Positions 1-6,220 of a stretch of 11,147 nt of DNA are shown piece after piece. A model generated the notes under the pieces. It was not told the DNA's origin and searched no databases. It worked only from the letters and a program-made list of their open reading frames with translations. Made by a program: the position numbers and the translations under genes. Numbering within the stretch: position 1 is the first letter of the stretch; every line of letters begins with the position of its first letter. Location: assembly GCA_003483565.1 (NCBI GenBank), contig DMYZ01000256.1, positions 1-11,147 on the forward strand, written 5' to 3'. Origin of the DNA: Prevotella sp. GTDB lineage: Bacteria; Bacteroidota; Bacteroidia; Bacteroidales; Bacteroidaceae.

Positions 1-650
1 CCGGAGTGACCACCTTTAAGTCCTTTCAGGGTTATTTTGAGAGCCCGGTCACCTTCACGGACCGGAATATCCTTGTAAGTCATTTCTGCCGTTACGTCAA
101 TACCTCCGGCACTACCAATGACGAAATTTCCCCATGTCTCGGAGTCGAGGTTGAGAAGAATATCTCCTTGCAACTCGCCTTTTGGCAGGTCGTTGGCACC
201 ATACATTCCTGTTTCTTCATCAGCTGTGATGAGTGCTTCAACAGGACCGTGTCGTAATTCTTTACTTTCCATAACAGCCATGATAGTGGCGACTCCGATA
301 CCGTCGTCACTGCCAAGAGTTGTTTCTTTAGCTTTTACCCATTCGCCGTCAATGTAAGTTTCAATAGGATCTGTCTCAAAATTATGTGTGCTGGCGGATG
401 ATTTTTGTGGAACCATATCCATATGGGCTTGCAGAATTACACCCTTGCAGTTTTCCATGCCAGGAGTGGCCGGTTTATGCATATAGATGTTATTACCAGC
501 ATCCTTGAAAGCCTTTACGCCTGCTTTTTTTGCAAAGTCAAGAAGAAACTGCTGAACTTTTTCTAAATGTCCGGAGGGACGTGGTATCTGTGTCAGAGCG
601 TCAAAATTACGCCATATTTCTTCCGGATTCAGTTTTTTAATCTCGTTCAT
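1..650 (-). CDS. pepD: Aminoacyl-histidine dipeptidase (peptidase D, M20C family), C-terminal part beyond the window
   Basis: A cytosolic metallo-dipeptidase that splits Xaa-His and other unspecific dipeptides, used in peptide nutrition and turnover. The 216 visible N-terminal residues read without a stop to the left edge, out of about 480-490 expected for the family. They show the M20 di-metal active site in order: QAHMDMVPQ (metal ligand H76, D78), LGSDDGIG (bridging Asp near D115), TADEETG (catalytic E145, metal ligand E146) and a DSE motif (D169). The segments KPATPGMENCKG and DGEWVKA resemble E. coli PepD closely, including spacing. The last visible residues, LKGGHS, fit the start of the lid domain. 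The ATG at 648-650 was chosen because the PepD-like N-terminus begins there. It lies 9 bases after the stop of the upstream membrane-protein gene, so the two are probably co-transcribed. No good Shine-Dalgarno is seen. Family identity is secure; exact substrate range is inferred. Confidence 0.93.
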   Translation of the reverse strand, partial: MNEIKKLNPEEIWRNFDALTQIPRPSGHLEKVQQFLLDFAKKAGVKAFKDAGNNIYMHKPATPGMENCKGVILQAHMDMVPQKSSASTHNFETDPIETYIDGEWVKAKETTLGSDDGIGVATIMAVMESKELRHGPVEALITADEETGMYGANDLPKGELQGDILLNLDSETWGNFVIGSAGGIDVTAEMTYKDIPVREGDRALKITLKGLKGGHS

Positions 651-659
651 AAGCCTATA

Positions 660-1655
660 TTATTTTATTTGTTTGATCTTAGTAAATGAAAGGGCCAGCC
701 ATCCATATATACCCAGCACGACAACAAGAAGAGTTTGTATGCTGTGAACTATAAGTACAAAATAGAGAGCGTCACTTTCGTGGACTCCGTAAAGGATAAG
801 CATAGTCTTGACTGCAAAATGCCAGGGACCGGCTCCATTAGGTGTGGGTACGATGACAGCAATACTTCCGACGATAAATGTCACCATTGCACACATAATA
901 GAAAGGTGTGCGGTCGCATCAAAACAGAAAAAGGTAAGATAGTAATGTAGAAAATAGCTTATCCAGATAGAGAGAGTAAAAAGAATAAAAAGAGGTACGT
1001 TGCGTACGTTTTTCAGGGACATTACTCCTGACAGAATACCACTGAAAGTTGTTTTTACTTTTTCGTAAATTGCCAGTCGCTTCAGCAGGTACCAGATGAG
1101 GAGGATCGCTGCAAAGGCACAAATACCTGTAACAATATATCCGGTCAAAGAGAAATGGCGAAAGATGGATTCCATACTGGTACCAGTCTTAGTGAAAAAC
1201 ACCTTGAAGACAGATGCCTGTGAGAGGATGGTAACTAAGGCTATCATTATTACCAGCAGAGAGTCAATAGCCCGTTCTGTGACAACAGTACCTAAAGATT
1301 TAGGAAAGGAAATCTGATCATATCGTTTTAGAATACCACAACGGGCAAATTCTCCTATACGGGGGATTACCAGACTGGCTGCATAAGAAATGAAGATCGA
1401 ATTAATTCTGACAGAAGCCCTGGAATGCTCATTGACAGGTTCCAGAGCTTGTCTCCATCGCCAGCCTCTGAACATCTGGGCAAGGATGCCAAAAGGAAAG
1501 GACAGCAACATCCATGTCCAGTTCATTTCATGGAAGAGGACATATTCCATTTTCTTAAAGTTAAAGCCCCGATACATCCAGTAAAGGATAAGCCCTCCCA
1601 AAAGAAAGGACATGATAACTTTAGATATATTATTTACAATTTTTTTTGATTTCAT
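660..1655 (-). CDS. UPF0104 / lysylphosphatidylglycerol synthase TM-domain family membrane protein (flippase-like)
   Basis: A 331-aa polytopic inner-membrane protein of the LPG_synthase_TM (UPF0104) family. Members include the flippase half of MprF and uncharacterised relatives thought to move or modify lipids. Family marks visible: RGWRWRQAL at residues 63-71, PRIGEFARC at 98-106, TVVTERAIDSL at 123-133, and a C-terminal VPTPNGAGPWHF at 269-280, followed by further hydrophobic segments. About seven to eight membrane segments can be read (for example near 12-30, 46-62, 84-98, 130-147, 170-192, 221-243, 252-270 and 296-324), ending in a short basic tail. There is no soluble aminoacyl-transferase domain, so it should not be called an LPG synthase. 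It is the first gene of a probable two-gene unit with pepD and has a -7-like box 9 bases upstream of its ATG, which would give a nearly leaderless mRNA. The substrate is unknown. Confidence 0.85.
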   Translation of the reverse strand: MKSKKIVNNISKVIMSFLLGGLILYWMYRGFNFKKMEYVLFHEMNWTWMLLSFPFGILAQMFRGWRWRQALEPVNEHSRASVRINSIFISYAASLVIPRIGEFARCGILKRYDQISFPKSLGTVVTERAIDSLLVIMIALVTILSQASVFKVFFTKTGTSMESIFRHFSLTGYIVTGICAFAAILLIWYLLKRLAIYEKVKTTFSGILSGVMSLKNVRNVPLFILFTLSIWISYFLHYYLTFFCFDATAHLSIMCAMVTFIVGSIAVIVPTPNGAGPWHFAVKTMLILYGVHESDALYFVLIVHSIQTLLVVVLGIYGWLALSFTKIKQIK

Positions 1656-1664
1656 TGTTATGTG

Positions 1665-1674
1665 TGCAAAGATA
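1665..1674 (-). promoter_or_regulatory. Bacteroidetes-type -7 promoter element for the UPF0104-pepD unit
   Basis: Read on the minus strand this is TATCTTTGCA, an exact match to the Bacteroidota -7 consensus TAnnTTTG. It ends 9 bases before the ATG at 1655, so transcription would begin almost at the start codon. No TTTG-like -33 element is visible at the usual distance of about 19-21 bases. The same 10-mer precedes rpoD and feoAB, which supports it as a promoter element. Confidence 0.6.
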
Positions 1675-1746
1675 TAAAAAAAAAATAATAATGTGCTGAT
1701 TGAACCAAAAATTGTTGGAAATGATCAAATTCTAATTATTTTTTTG

Positions 1747-1756
1747 TATCTTTGCA
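1747..1756 (+). promoter_or_regulatory. Bacteroidetes-type -7 promoter element for rpoD
   Basis: TATCTTTGCA matches TAnnTTTG exactly. Transcription would start near 1760-1765, leaving a leader of about 75-80 AT-rich bases before the ATG at 1840. A second, poorer match (TACTGTTTG, spacer one base too long) lies just downstream. No consensus -33 box is seen about 20 bases upstream. This placement is one reason for rejecting the in-frame ATG at 1693, which lies upstream of the promoter. Confidence 0.62.
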
Positions 1757-1839
1757 TACTGTTTGCAAAAATAAAAAAGACTGGCTTGAAAATAGGTATA
1801 GGTCGTCTAAATCAAAATAATAAGGTAAAAAGAGTAAGA

Positions 1840-2712
1840 ATGAGACAGCTTAAAATCAGTAAGAGCATCACTAATCGTTCTAGTGAGGCCCTGGACAAGT
1901 ATCTTGCAGAAATCAGCCATGAGCCGATGATCTCTATTGATCAGGAGATTGAACTGGCACAAGCCATTCGTAAAGGCGGACGTGCAGGCGAGAGGGCCAA
2001 GGATAAACTTGTGAGGGCTAATTTGCGCTTTGTTGTTTCTGTTGCCAAGCAATATCAACATCAGGGATTATCCTTGACGGATTTGATTGATGAAGGGAAT
2101 ATAGGATTAGTAAAAGCTGCTGAAAAGTTTGATGAAACACGTGGTTTCAAATTTATTTCTTATGCAGTATGGTGGATTCGCCAGAGTATTCTTCAAGCTA
2201 TTGCAGAGCAGAGTCGTATTGTCAGGTTGCCGCTGAACCAGGTAGGAGCTTTGTCCAAGATTAATGCTACGATAAGTAAATTTGAGCAAGATAATCAGCG
2301 TAGGCCTAGTGTTCAGGAAATTTCGCGTATTACAGGTATTGACGAAGAAAAGATTGAACAGAGTATTAAAGCCGATAATCATCACACGAGTATTGATGCT
2401 CCTTTTCAAGATGGAGAGGAAAACAGTATGGTTGATGTTATGGCTGGTGGTGAGGATACCCGTACAGACCGAAAAGTTGATCATGACAGTATGGCTCAGG
2501 AATTGGGCTCTGTACTCAGAAATGTATTGAAAGAACGTGAAATCAAAATCCTTTGCGAATGTTTCGGTATCGGATGTCATGAGAAAGGACTTGAAGAAAT
2601 TGGTGACCAAATGGGACTTACCCGTGAACGTGTTCGTCAGATTCGTGAGAAAAGTGTTTTGAAACTCCGGGAATCAGGTTATTCTAAAGTCTTGATGAAA
2701 TATTTGGGTTAA
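1840..2712 (+). CDS. rpoD: RNA polymerase sigma factor, RpoD/SigA family (sigma-70 group 1/2)
   Basis: A 290-aa sigma-70 factor that directs RNA polymerase to promoters. Region 1.2 covers about residues 16-46 (LDKYLAEI...ELAQAIRKG). Region 2 covers about 56-130, with NLRFVVSVAKQYQ, DLIDEGNIGL, DETRGFKFISYAVWWIRQSI and the core-binding and -10-recognition stretch through SRIVRLP. Region 3 covers about 131-190. Region 4 covers about 218-285, ending in the helix-turn-helix EEIGDQMGLTRERVRQIREK. Region 1.1 and the non-conserved insert are absent, as in the roughly 286-aa Bacteroides sigma factor. The start at 1840 (MRQLKIS) was chosen because it matches the conserved Bacteroidota N-terminus and follows the -7 box; the open frame continues upstream to 1693 but that part looks non-coding. 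No Shine-Dalgarno is evident. Region 4 (LKEREIKILCECFGIGCHEKG) departs from the usual LTDREKEII pattern, so a group 2 paralogue cannot be excluded. It is divergent from UPF0104 and convergent with feoAB. Confidence 0.9.
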   Translation: MRQLKISKSITNRSSEALDKYLAEISHEPMISIDQEIELAQAIRKGGRAGERAKDKLVRANLRFVVSVAKQYQHQGLSLTDLIDEGNIGLVKAAEKFDETRGFKFISYAVWWIRQSILQAIAEQSRIVRLPLNQVGALSKINATISKFEQDNQRRPSVQEISRITGIDEEKIEQSIKADNHHTSIDAPFQDGEENSMVDVMAGGEDTRTDRKVDHDSMAQELGSVLRNVLKEREIKILCECFGIGCHEKGLEEIGDQMGLTRERVRQIREKSVLKLRESGYSKVLMKYLG

Positions 2713-2732
2713 TACTTTTTATTTATACTTGG

Positions 2733-2772
2733 AAAGGGCTGGCAAAATTCATAGATTTTGCCAGCCCTTTTT
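2733..2772 (+). terminator. Rho-independent terminator after rpoD, possibly shared with feoAB
   Basis: A perfect 16-bp stem (2733-2748 with 2755-2770) with a 6-base loop (2749-2754). The GC-rich core is GGGCTGGC/GCCAGCCC, and a run of five T at 2768-2772 follows on the plus strand. It begins 20 bases after the rpoD stop. The opposite strand gives the same stem but only TTTCC after it, so it is a weaker terminator for the convergent feoAB, whose stop is at 2796. Confidence 0.9.
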
Positions 2773-2795
2773 ACTTTATTGTTTTTGTTAAAATA

Positions 2796-5285
2796 CTATA
2801 TAAACAGTATGCCTATTCTAAATACGGCAGCAGAAACGACCCAAGCCAGACAGGTGGTGTAGCCCGCAGCGAAGAGAGCCCATTTCCATGATCCTGTCTC
2901 TCCCTTTATTGCTGCTATAGTTGCAATACAAGGGAAATAGAGCAACACAAAAAGCAAATAGCAATAAGCTGTGAGAGAAGATACTGACTCTGCTATCGAC
3001 GGATCAGTCCCGCTTTGAATGACGTCGCTGACAATCTGTTTATGTAGGCGCTCGTATTTCTGGGCGTCACTGTTGTTATTATTGCCATGACTGTCATTAC
3101 CGGTATAGAGTACTCCCATAGTGCTGGCAACAATTTCCTTGGCACCGACACCGGCGACCAGACCAACGTCAAGTTTCCAGTTAAAGTTTTGGGGAGTGAA
3201 AACAGGTTCTATAGCTCTTCCGATATGTCCGATAAAACTTTGTTCCTGTTGTTGCTGTGGATTGAGGTCCTCATGATGAGGAAAATATTCCAGAGCCCAG
3301 ACAATAATACTGGCAACGAGGATAATACCACCCATCTTCTTCAGGTATTGTTTGCCTTTTTCCCATGTATGGCGAAATATAGCCTTCCATGTGGGAAATC
3401 TATAAGGAGGAAGTTCCATGACAAATGGTGTATCTTCACCCTTGATGACATGCTTCGTGAATATTCTACTCATGATAATTGCCATGAAAACACCAATGGC
3501 ATAGAGAGAAACCATAACGAGTGAACGATATTTGACAGCAAAGAAAGTACCTGTTATCATAACATATATCGGAAGCCGGGCCGAGCAACTCATCATCGGT
3601 AATACCAGCATAGTAACAAGCCGCGAACGCCGGCTCTCTATTGTCCGGGTAGCCATTACAGCAGGGACATTGCAACCGAATCCCATGATAAGAGGAATGA
3701 AAGATTTACCATGGAGTCCCATCTTGTGCATTAATTTATCCATAATAAAAGCTGCACGGGCCATATATCCGGAATCTTCCATAAAGGAGATAAAGAAATA
3801 GAGGATAAGAATCTGAGGCAGAAAAACAATTACAGCTCCCACACCACCGATAACTCCGTCGGCAAGCATAGCTTTGACCGGACCATCCGGCATGTAGGTT
3901 GAAATCATACTGCCTAGCCAGTGAACGCCTTCATCAATCCAGTTCATCGGGTATTGACCGAGAACGAAGGTCGTTTCAAACATCAGCCAGATTAAAAAGA
4001 GAAAAACCGGGAAACCGACATATTTGTTTGTCAGTATATTATCGAGAATATGAGTAGTCTGATAAGTGTCTTTTTTATTACCAGTCTCATAATTGGCTTC
4101 CTGCAGGGCTCCGTGTATAAAACCGTATTTGGCATCCATAATTGCGGTCTCACTGTCTTCCCCTGTTTCTTCTTTTACCCGTGCTGCCGCCTTGTCCCGA
4201 TGCTTAAAAATCTCCTGAGCGTCAGGAAGAAGAGAAATATATCTTTCTATCTCCTTGTCTTTCTCCAATAGTTTGATGGCCAGATATCGTGTAGAGTAGC
4301 GGTGCCGCAAATCATTTTCCTGTTTCAGATGTTCCTGCATCTCTTCAATGCCATGTTCTATTTCATGTCCGTGGTTGATATGGATATGACGGAAATGAGG
4401 ATCATCGCCTTCCTGCCCCTCATAGGTTTGGATAATTTCATGAAAGAGTTCTTTTACACCTTTTCCATTATGAAAAGAAGTAGGTATCATTGGGACACCG
4501 AAGAGACGTCCTATTTTGTCACAGTCAATATTGTCGCCTCGCTTATCGACCTCATCAAACATATTAAGGGCACATACCATGCGAATGTGCATATCGATAA
4601 GTTGGGTGGTGAGGTATAAATTACGTTCAAGATTGGAGGTGTCTATGACATTGATGACGATATCCGGAGTCTTTTCTACAAGTTGTTTTCGCACATATAG
4701 TTCTTCGGGACTATATGCTGAAAGAGAATAAGTACCGGGAAGGTCAACGAGGTTAAATGTATATCCTTCAAATTCTGCGTGACCGGATTTAGCATCAACG
4801 GTAACACCGGAATAGTTGCCGACACGTTCATGTGCTCCTGATGCAAAATTAAATAATGAGGTCTTGCCGCAGTTAGGGTTGCCGACGAGGGCAACATTGA
4901 TAATATGGTGGAGGCGATCCGCTTCTTCTTCCATAACTTCGTCATCAGGGCTGGTAGCTTGGTTTTGCGGTTGCAGAGGTTGTTCGTCAAGGTCTTTATT
5001 GTCTATAATTTTTCCGATGAGATCTTCTTGTTTTATATTTGCCCTCATCTTTTTGGCTTCTTCGAGTGAGACAATTTCAATAAGATCGGCTTCACTATGA
5101 CGGAGTGAAAGCTCGTATCCCATAAGTCTGTATTTTACTGGATCCTTAAGTGGTGCATTAAGAAGGACTTCTACGATCTTACCTTTAATGAATCCCATCT
5201 CAATGATTCTTTTCCGGAATCCCCCGTGTCCCGATACCTTAACAATGACACCCTTTTCTCCTGTCTTTAATTCAGAAAGTTTCAT
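2796..5285 (-). CDS. feoB: Fused FeoA-FeoB ferrous iron transporter
   Basis: An 829-aa inner-membrane Fe(II) importer with FeoA fused in front of FeoB, an arrangement common in Bacteroidota. Residues 1-75 are the SH3-like FeoA domain (MKLSELKTGEKGVI...RHSEADLIEI). A charged linker runs from about 76 to 127. The GTPase domain follows: G1 GNPNCGKT (135-142), G2 around GVTVD (160-164), G3 DLPG (181-184), G4 NMFD (241-244, a FeoB-type variant of NKxD) and a G5-like PTS (268-270). A helical segment rich in His (297-319) precedes the membrane part. The Gate domains show GFGCNVPA (535-542), SCSARLPIY (566-574), GVGAKEIVASTMG (712-724) and LLYFPCIAT (781-789); several conserved Cys are in place. Q-rich (677-682) and N-rich (735-738) loops lie late in the protein. 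The ATG at 5285 is preferred over an in-frame ATG at 5417, because FeoA begins there and the -7 box lies between the two. It is probably monocistronic. Confidence 0.96.
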   Translation of the reverse strand: MKLSELKTGEKGVIVKVSGHGGFRKRIIEMGFIKGKIVEVLLNAPLKDPVKYRLMGYELSLRHSEADLIEIVSLEEAKKMRANIKQEDLIGKIIDNKDLDEQPLQPQNQATSPDDEVMEEEADRLHHIINVALVGNPNCGKTSLFNFASGAHERVGNYSGVTVDAKSGHAEFEGYTFNLVDLPGTYSLSAYSPEELYVRKQLVEKTPDIVINVIDTSNLERNLYLTTQLIDMHIRMVCALNMFDEVDKRGDNIDCDKIGRLFGVPMIPTSFHNGKGVKELFHEIIQTYEGQEGDDPHFRHIHINHGHEIEHGIEEMQEHLKQENDLRHRYSTRYLAIKLLEKDKEIERYISLLPDAQEIFKHRDKAAARVKEETGEDSETAIMDAKYGFIHGALQEANYETGNKKDTYQTTHILDNILTNKYVGFPVFLFLIWLMFETTFVLGQYPMNWIDEGVHWLGSMISTYMPDGPVKAMLADGVIGGVGAVIVFLPQILILYFFISFMEDSGYMARAAFIMDKLMHKMGLHGKSFIPLIMGFGCNVPAVMATRTIESRRSRLVTMLVLPMMSCSARLPIYVMITGTFFAVKYRSLVMVSLYAIGVFMAIIMSRIFTKHVIKGEDTPFVMELPPYRFPTWKAIFRHTWEKGKQYLKKMGGIILVASIIVWALEYFPHHEDLNPQQQQEQSFIGHIGRAIEPVFTPQNFNWKLDVGLVAGVGAKEIVASTMGVLYTGNDSHGNNNNSDAQKYERLHKQIVSDVIQSGTDPSIAESVSSLTAYCYLLFVLLYFPCIATIAAIKGETGSWKWALFAAGYTTCLAWVVSAAVFRIGILFI

Positions 5286-5308
5286 ACCTAAATTTATCTT
5301 TATTTTAG

Positions 5309-5318
5309 TGCAAAGATA
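5309..5318 (-). promoter_or_regulatory. Bacteroidetes-type -7 promoter element for feoAB
   Basis: The minus strand reads TATCTTTGCA, the same 10-mer as at the other two promoters, 23 bases upstream of the feoAB ATG at 5285. This gives a short leader of roughly 10-20 bases. A TTG occurs 14 bases further upstream (5333-5335), closer than the usual -33 spacing, so the upstream element is uncertain. Confidence 0.62.
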
Positions 5319-5331
5319 CAAGAATAAAATT

Positions 5332-5344
5332 GCAACTGAGTTGC
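5332..5344. promoter_or_regulatory. 13-base palindrome upstream of the feoAB -7 box (candidate operator)
   Basis: GCAACT-G-AGTTGC is a perfect inverted repeat of 6-base arms around one base. It lies 13 bases upstream of the -7 element, roughly where the -33 region should be. A repressor bound there would block polymerase, which would suit an iron-controlled gene. It does not resemble the classical Fur box (GATAATGATTATC repeats), so the binding protein, if any, is unknown. A 13-base palindrome could also arise by chance. Confidence 0.3.
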
Positions 5345-5442
5345 CAAGGTGACCTATATATGAAAAATACCTAGAAATGATGAGGTTAGGCTCTTCATCT
5401 CCAGGTACTTGATACACTTAATACCTAAAAGCAATGATGTCA

Positions 5443-6204
5443 TTATTCTGCTACTTTAAAGTAATTTTCAAGTATTACTTTTGCAGATCTGTCATGATTT
5501 TCAATATCCTGGATAATTTTCCCATGTTCCATAAGAACGACGCGAGTACATATTTCAGTGATATGCTCCAGATTATGGCTGGATACAATAATCGTGGCTC
5601 CTGTTTCTTCGTTGTACTTTTTCAACATGACTTTAAGCATATTCTGGCTTGACGGATCAAGAAAATTGAATGGTTCATCAAGGATAAGAATTTTAGGCAT
5701 ATTGAGAAATGTCGAGAGAATTCCTATTTTCTGTTTATTTCCTGCAGAGAAATCACGGATCAGTTTATGAGTATCGAATATTTCACCGTTAGTAAAGCGA
5801 TCTTGATATTCTTTTATAAAATCATCATAATCGAGATGATCTGAACCGACGGTGTCACCTTCTTCCGTCTTTTTTGCTTCTTCACCTGTCTTACGGATAA
5901 AATCGAAGTATTCCTCTGTTGTGAGGAAATCAATGAGAAATCCGTCGTCAATATAAGCCGCCGTCCATTTTTTCCAAAGTTCAGATTGTGATGGATCTAT
6001 TGATTTTTGAGTCTCATCTGTATATTCCACTTTTCCTTTATCTGCAGCCAAAAGGTCGAGAAGTAGTCGAAATAGCGTAGTCTTCCCTGCGCCATTATTA
6101 CCTACCAGTCCCAGAATCTGCCCCTGGAAAATAGAAAAGTTGGGGATATTGACAGCAGTCTTATCCCCAAAATTCTTAATCAGGTTTGTGATTTCTATAT
6201 TCAT
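5443..6204 (-). CDS. ABC transporter ATP-binding protein without a neighbouring permease
   Basis: A 253-aa nucleotide-binding subunit that would power an ABC transporter at the inner membrane. Walker A is GNNGAGKT (residues 35-42), Walker B is ILILDEP (172-178) with catalytic E177, the D-loop is near FLDPSS (181-186), and the H-loop is SSHNLEH (208-214, H210). The signature is FSAGN (152-156) instead of LSGGQ. The Q-loop position appears to carry Asp (YIDDGF, about D86) instead of Gln. The helical subdomain holds an acidic, charged stretch at about 104-137. It resembles GldA-like and drug-export-type ATPases, but no substrate can be named. It begins 16 bases after the secA stop and so is probably the last gene of the lnb-orf-secA operon. 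The next gene downstream is feoAB with its own promoter, so no membrane partner is encoded next to it. I see no strong terminator after it. Confidence 0.9.
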   Translation of the reverse strand: MNIEITNLIKNFGDKTAVNIPNFSIFQGQILGLVGNNGAGKTTLFRLLLDLLAADKGKVEYTDETQKSIDPSQSELWKKWTAAYIDDGFLIDFLTTEEYFDFIRKTGEEAKKTEEGDTVGSDHLDYDDFIKEYQDRFTNGEIFDTHKLIRDFSAGNKQKIGILSTFLNMPKILILDEPFNFLDPSSQNMLKVMLKKYNEETGATIIVSSHNLEHITEICTRVVLMEHGKIIQDIENHDRSAKVILENYFKVAE

Positions 6205-6220
6205 AGAATATCAAATTACA

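Noticed and set aside
1693..1839. A 49-residue N-terminal extension of the sigma factor from the in-frame ATG at 1693
   Set aside because: It spans the -7 box at 1747-1756, is AT-rich and low in complexity, and the conserved Bacteroidota sigma N-terminus MRQLKIS starts at 1840.
2107..2610. A 167-aa minus-strand frame opposite rpoD
   Set aside because: It is a shadow of the conserved sigma regions 2-4 on the other strand, with Phe/Asn/Thr-rich composition and no recognisable domain.
3087..3524. A 145-aa plus-strand open frame opposite feoB, and similar plus-strand frames opposite secA (for example 6140-6574, 7391-7801 and 6587-6988)
   Set aside because: They are antisense to strongly conserved coding sequence, show no family motif and have no promoter-like element. 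They are shadow frames.
5286..5417. A 44-residue extension of FeoAB from the in-frame ATG at 5417
   Set aside because: It covers the promoter-like TATCTTTGCA and the palindrome, and the FeoA domain begins exactly at the ATG at 5285.
5403..5426. AGGTA...TACCT inverted repeat downstream of the ABC ATPase gene as a terminator
   Set aside because: The stem is only 5 bp with a 14-base loop, and there is no T-run on the minus strand, which would need to be terminated.
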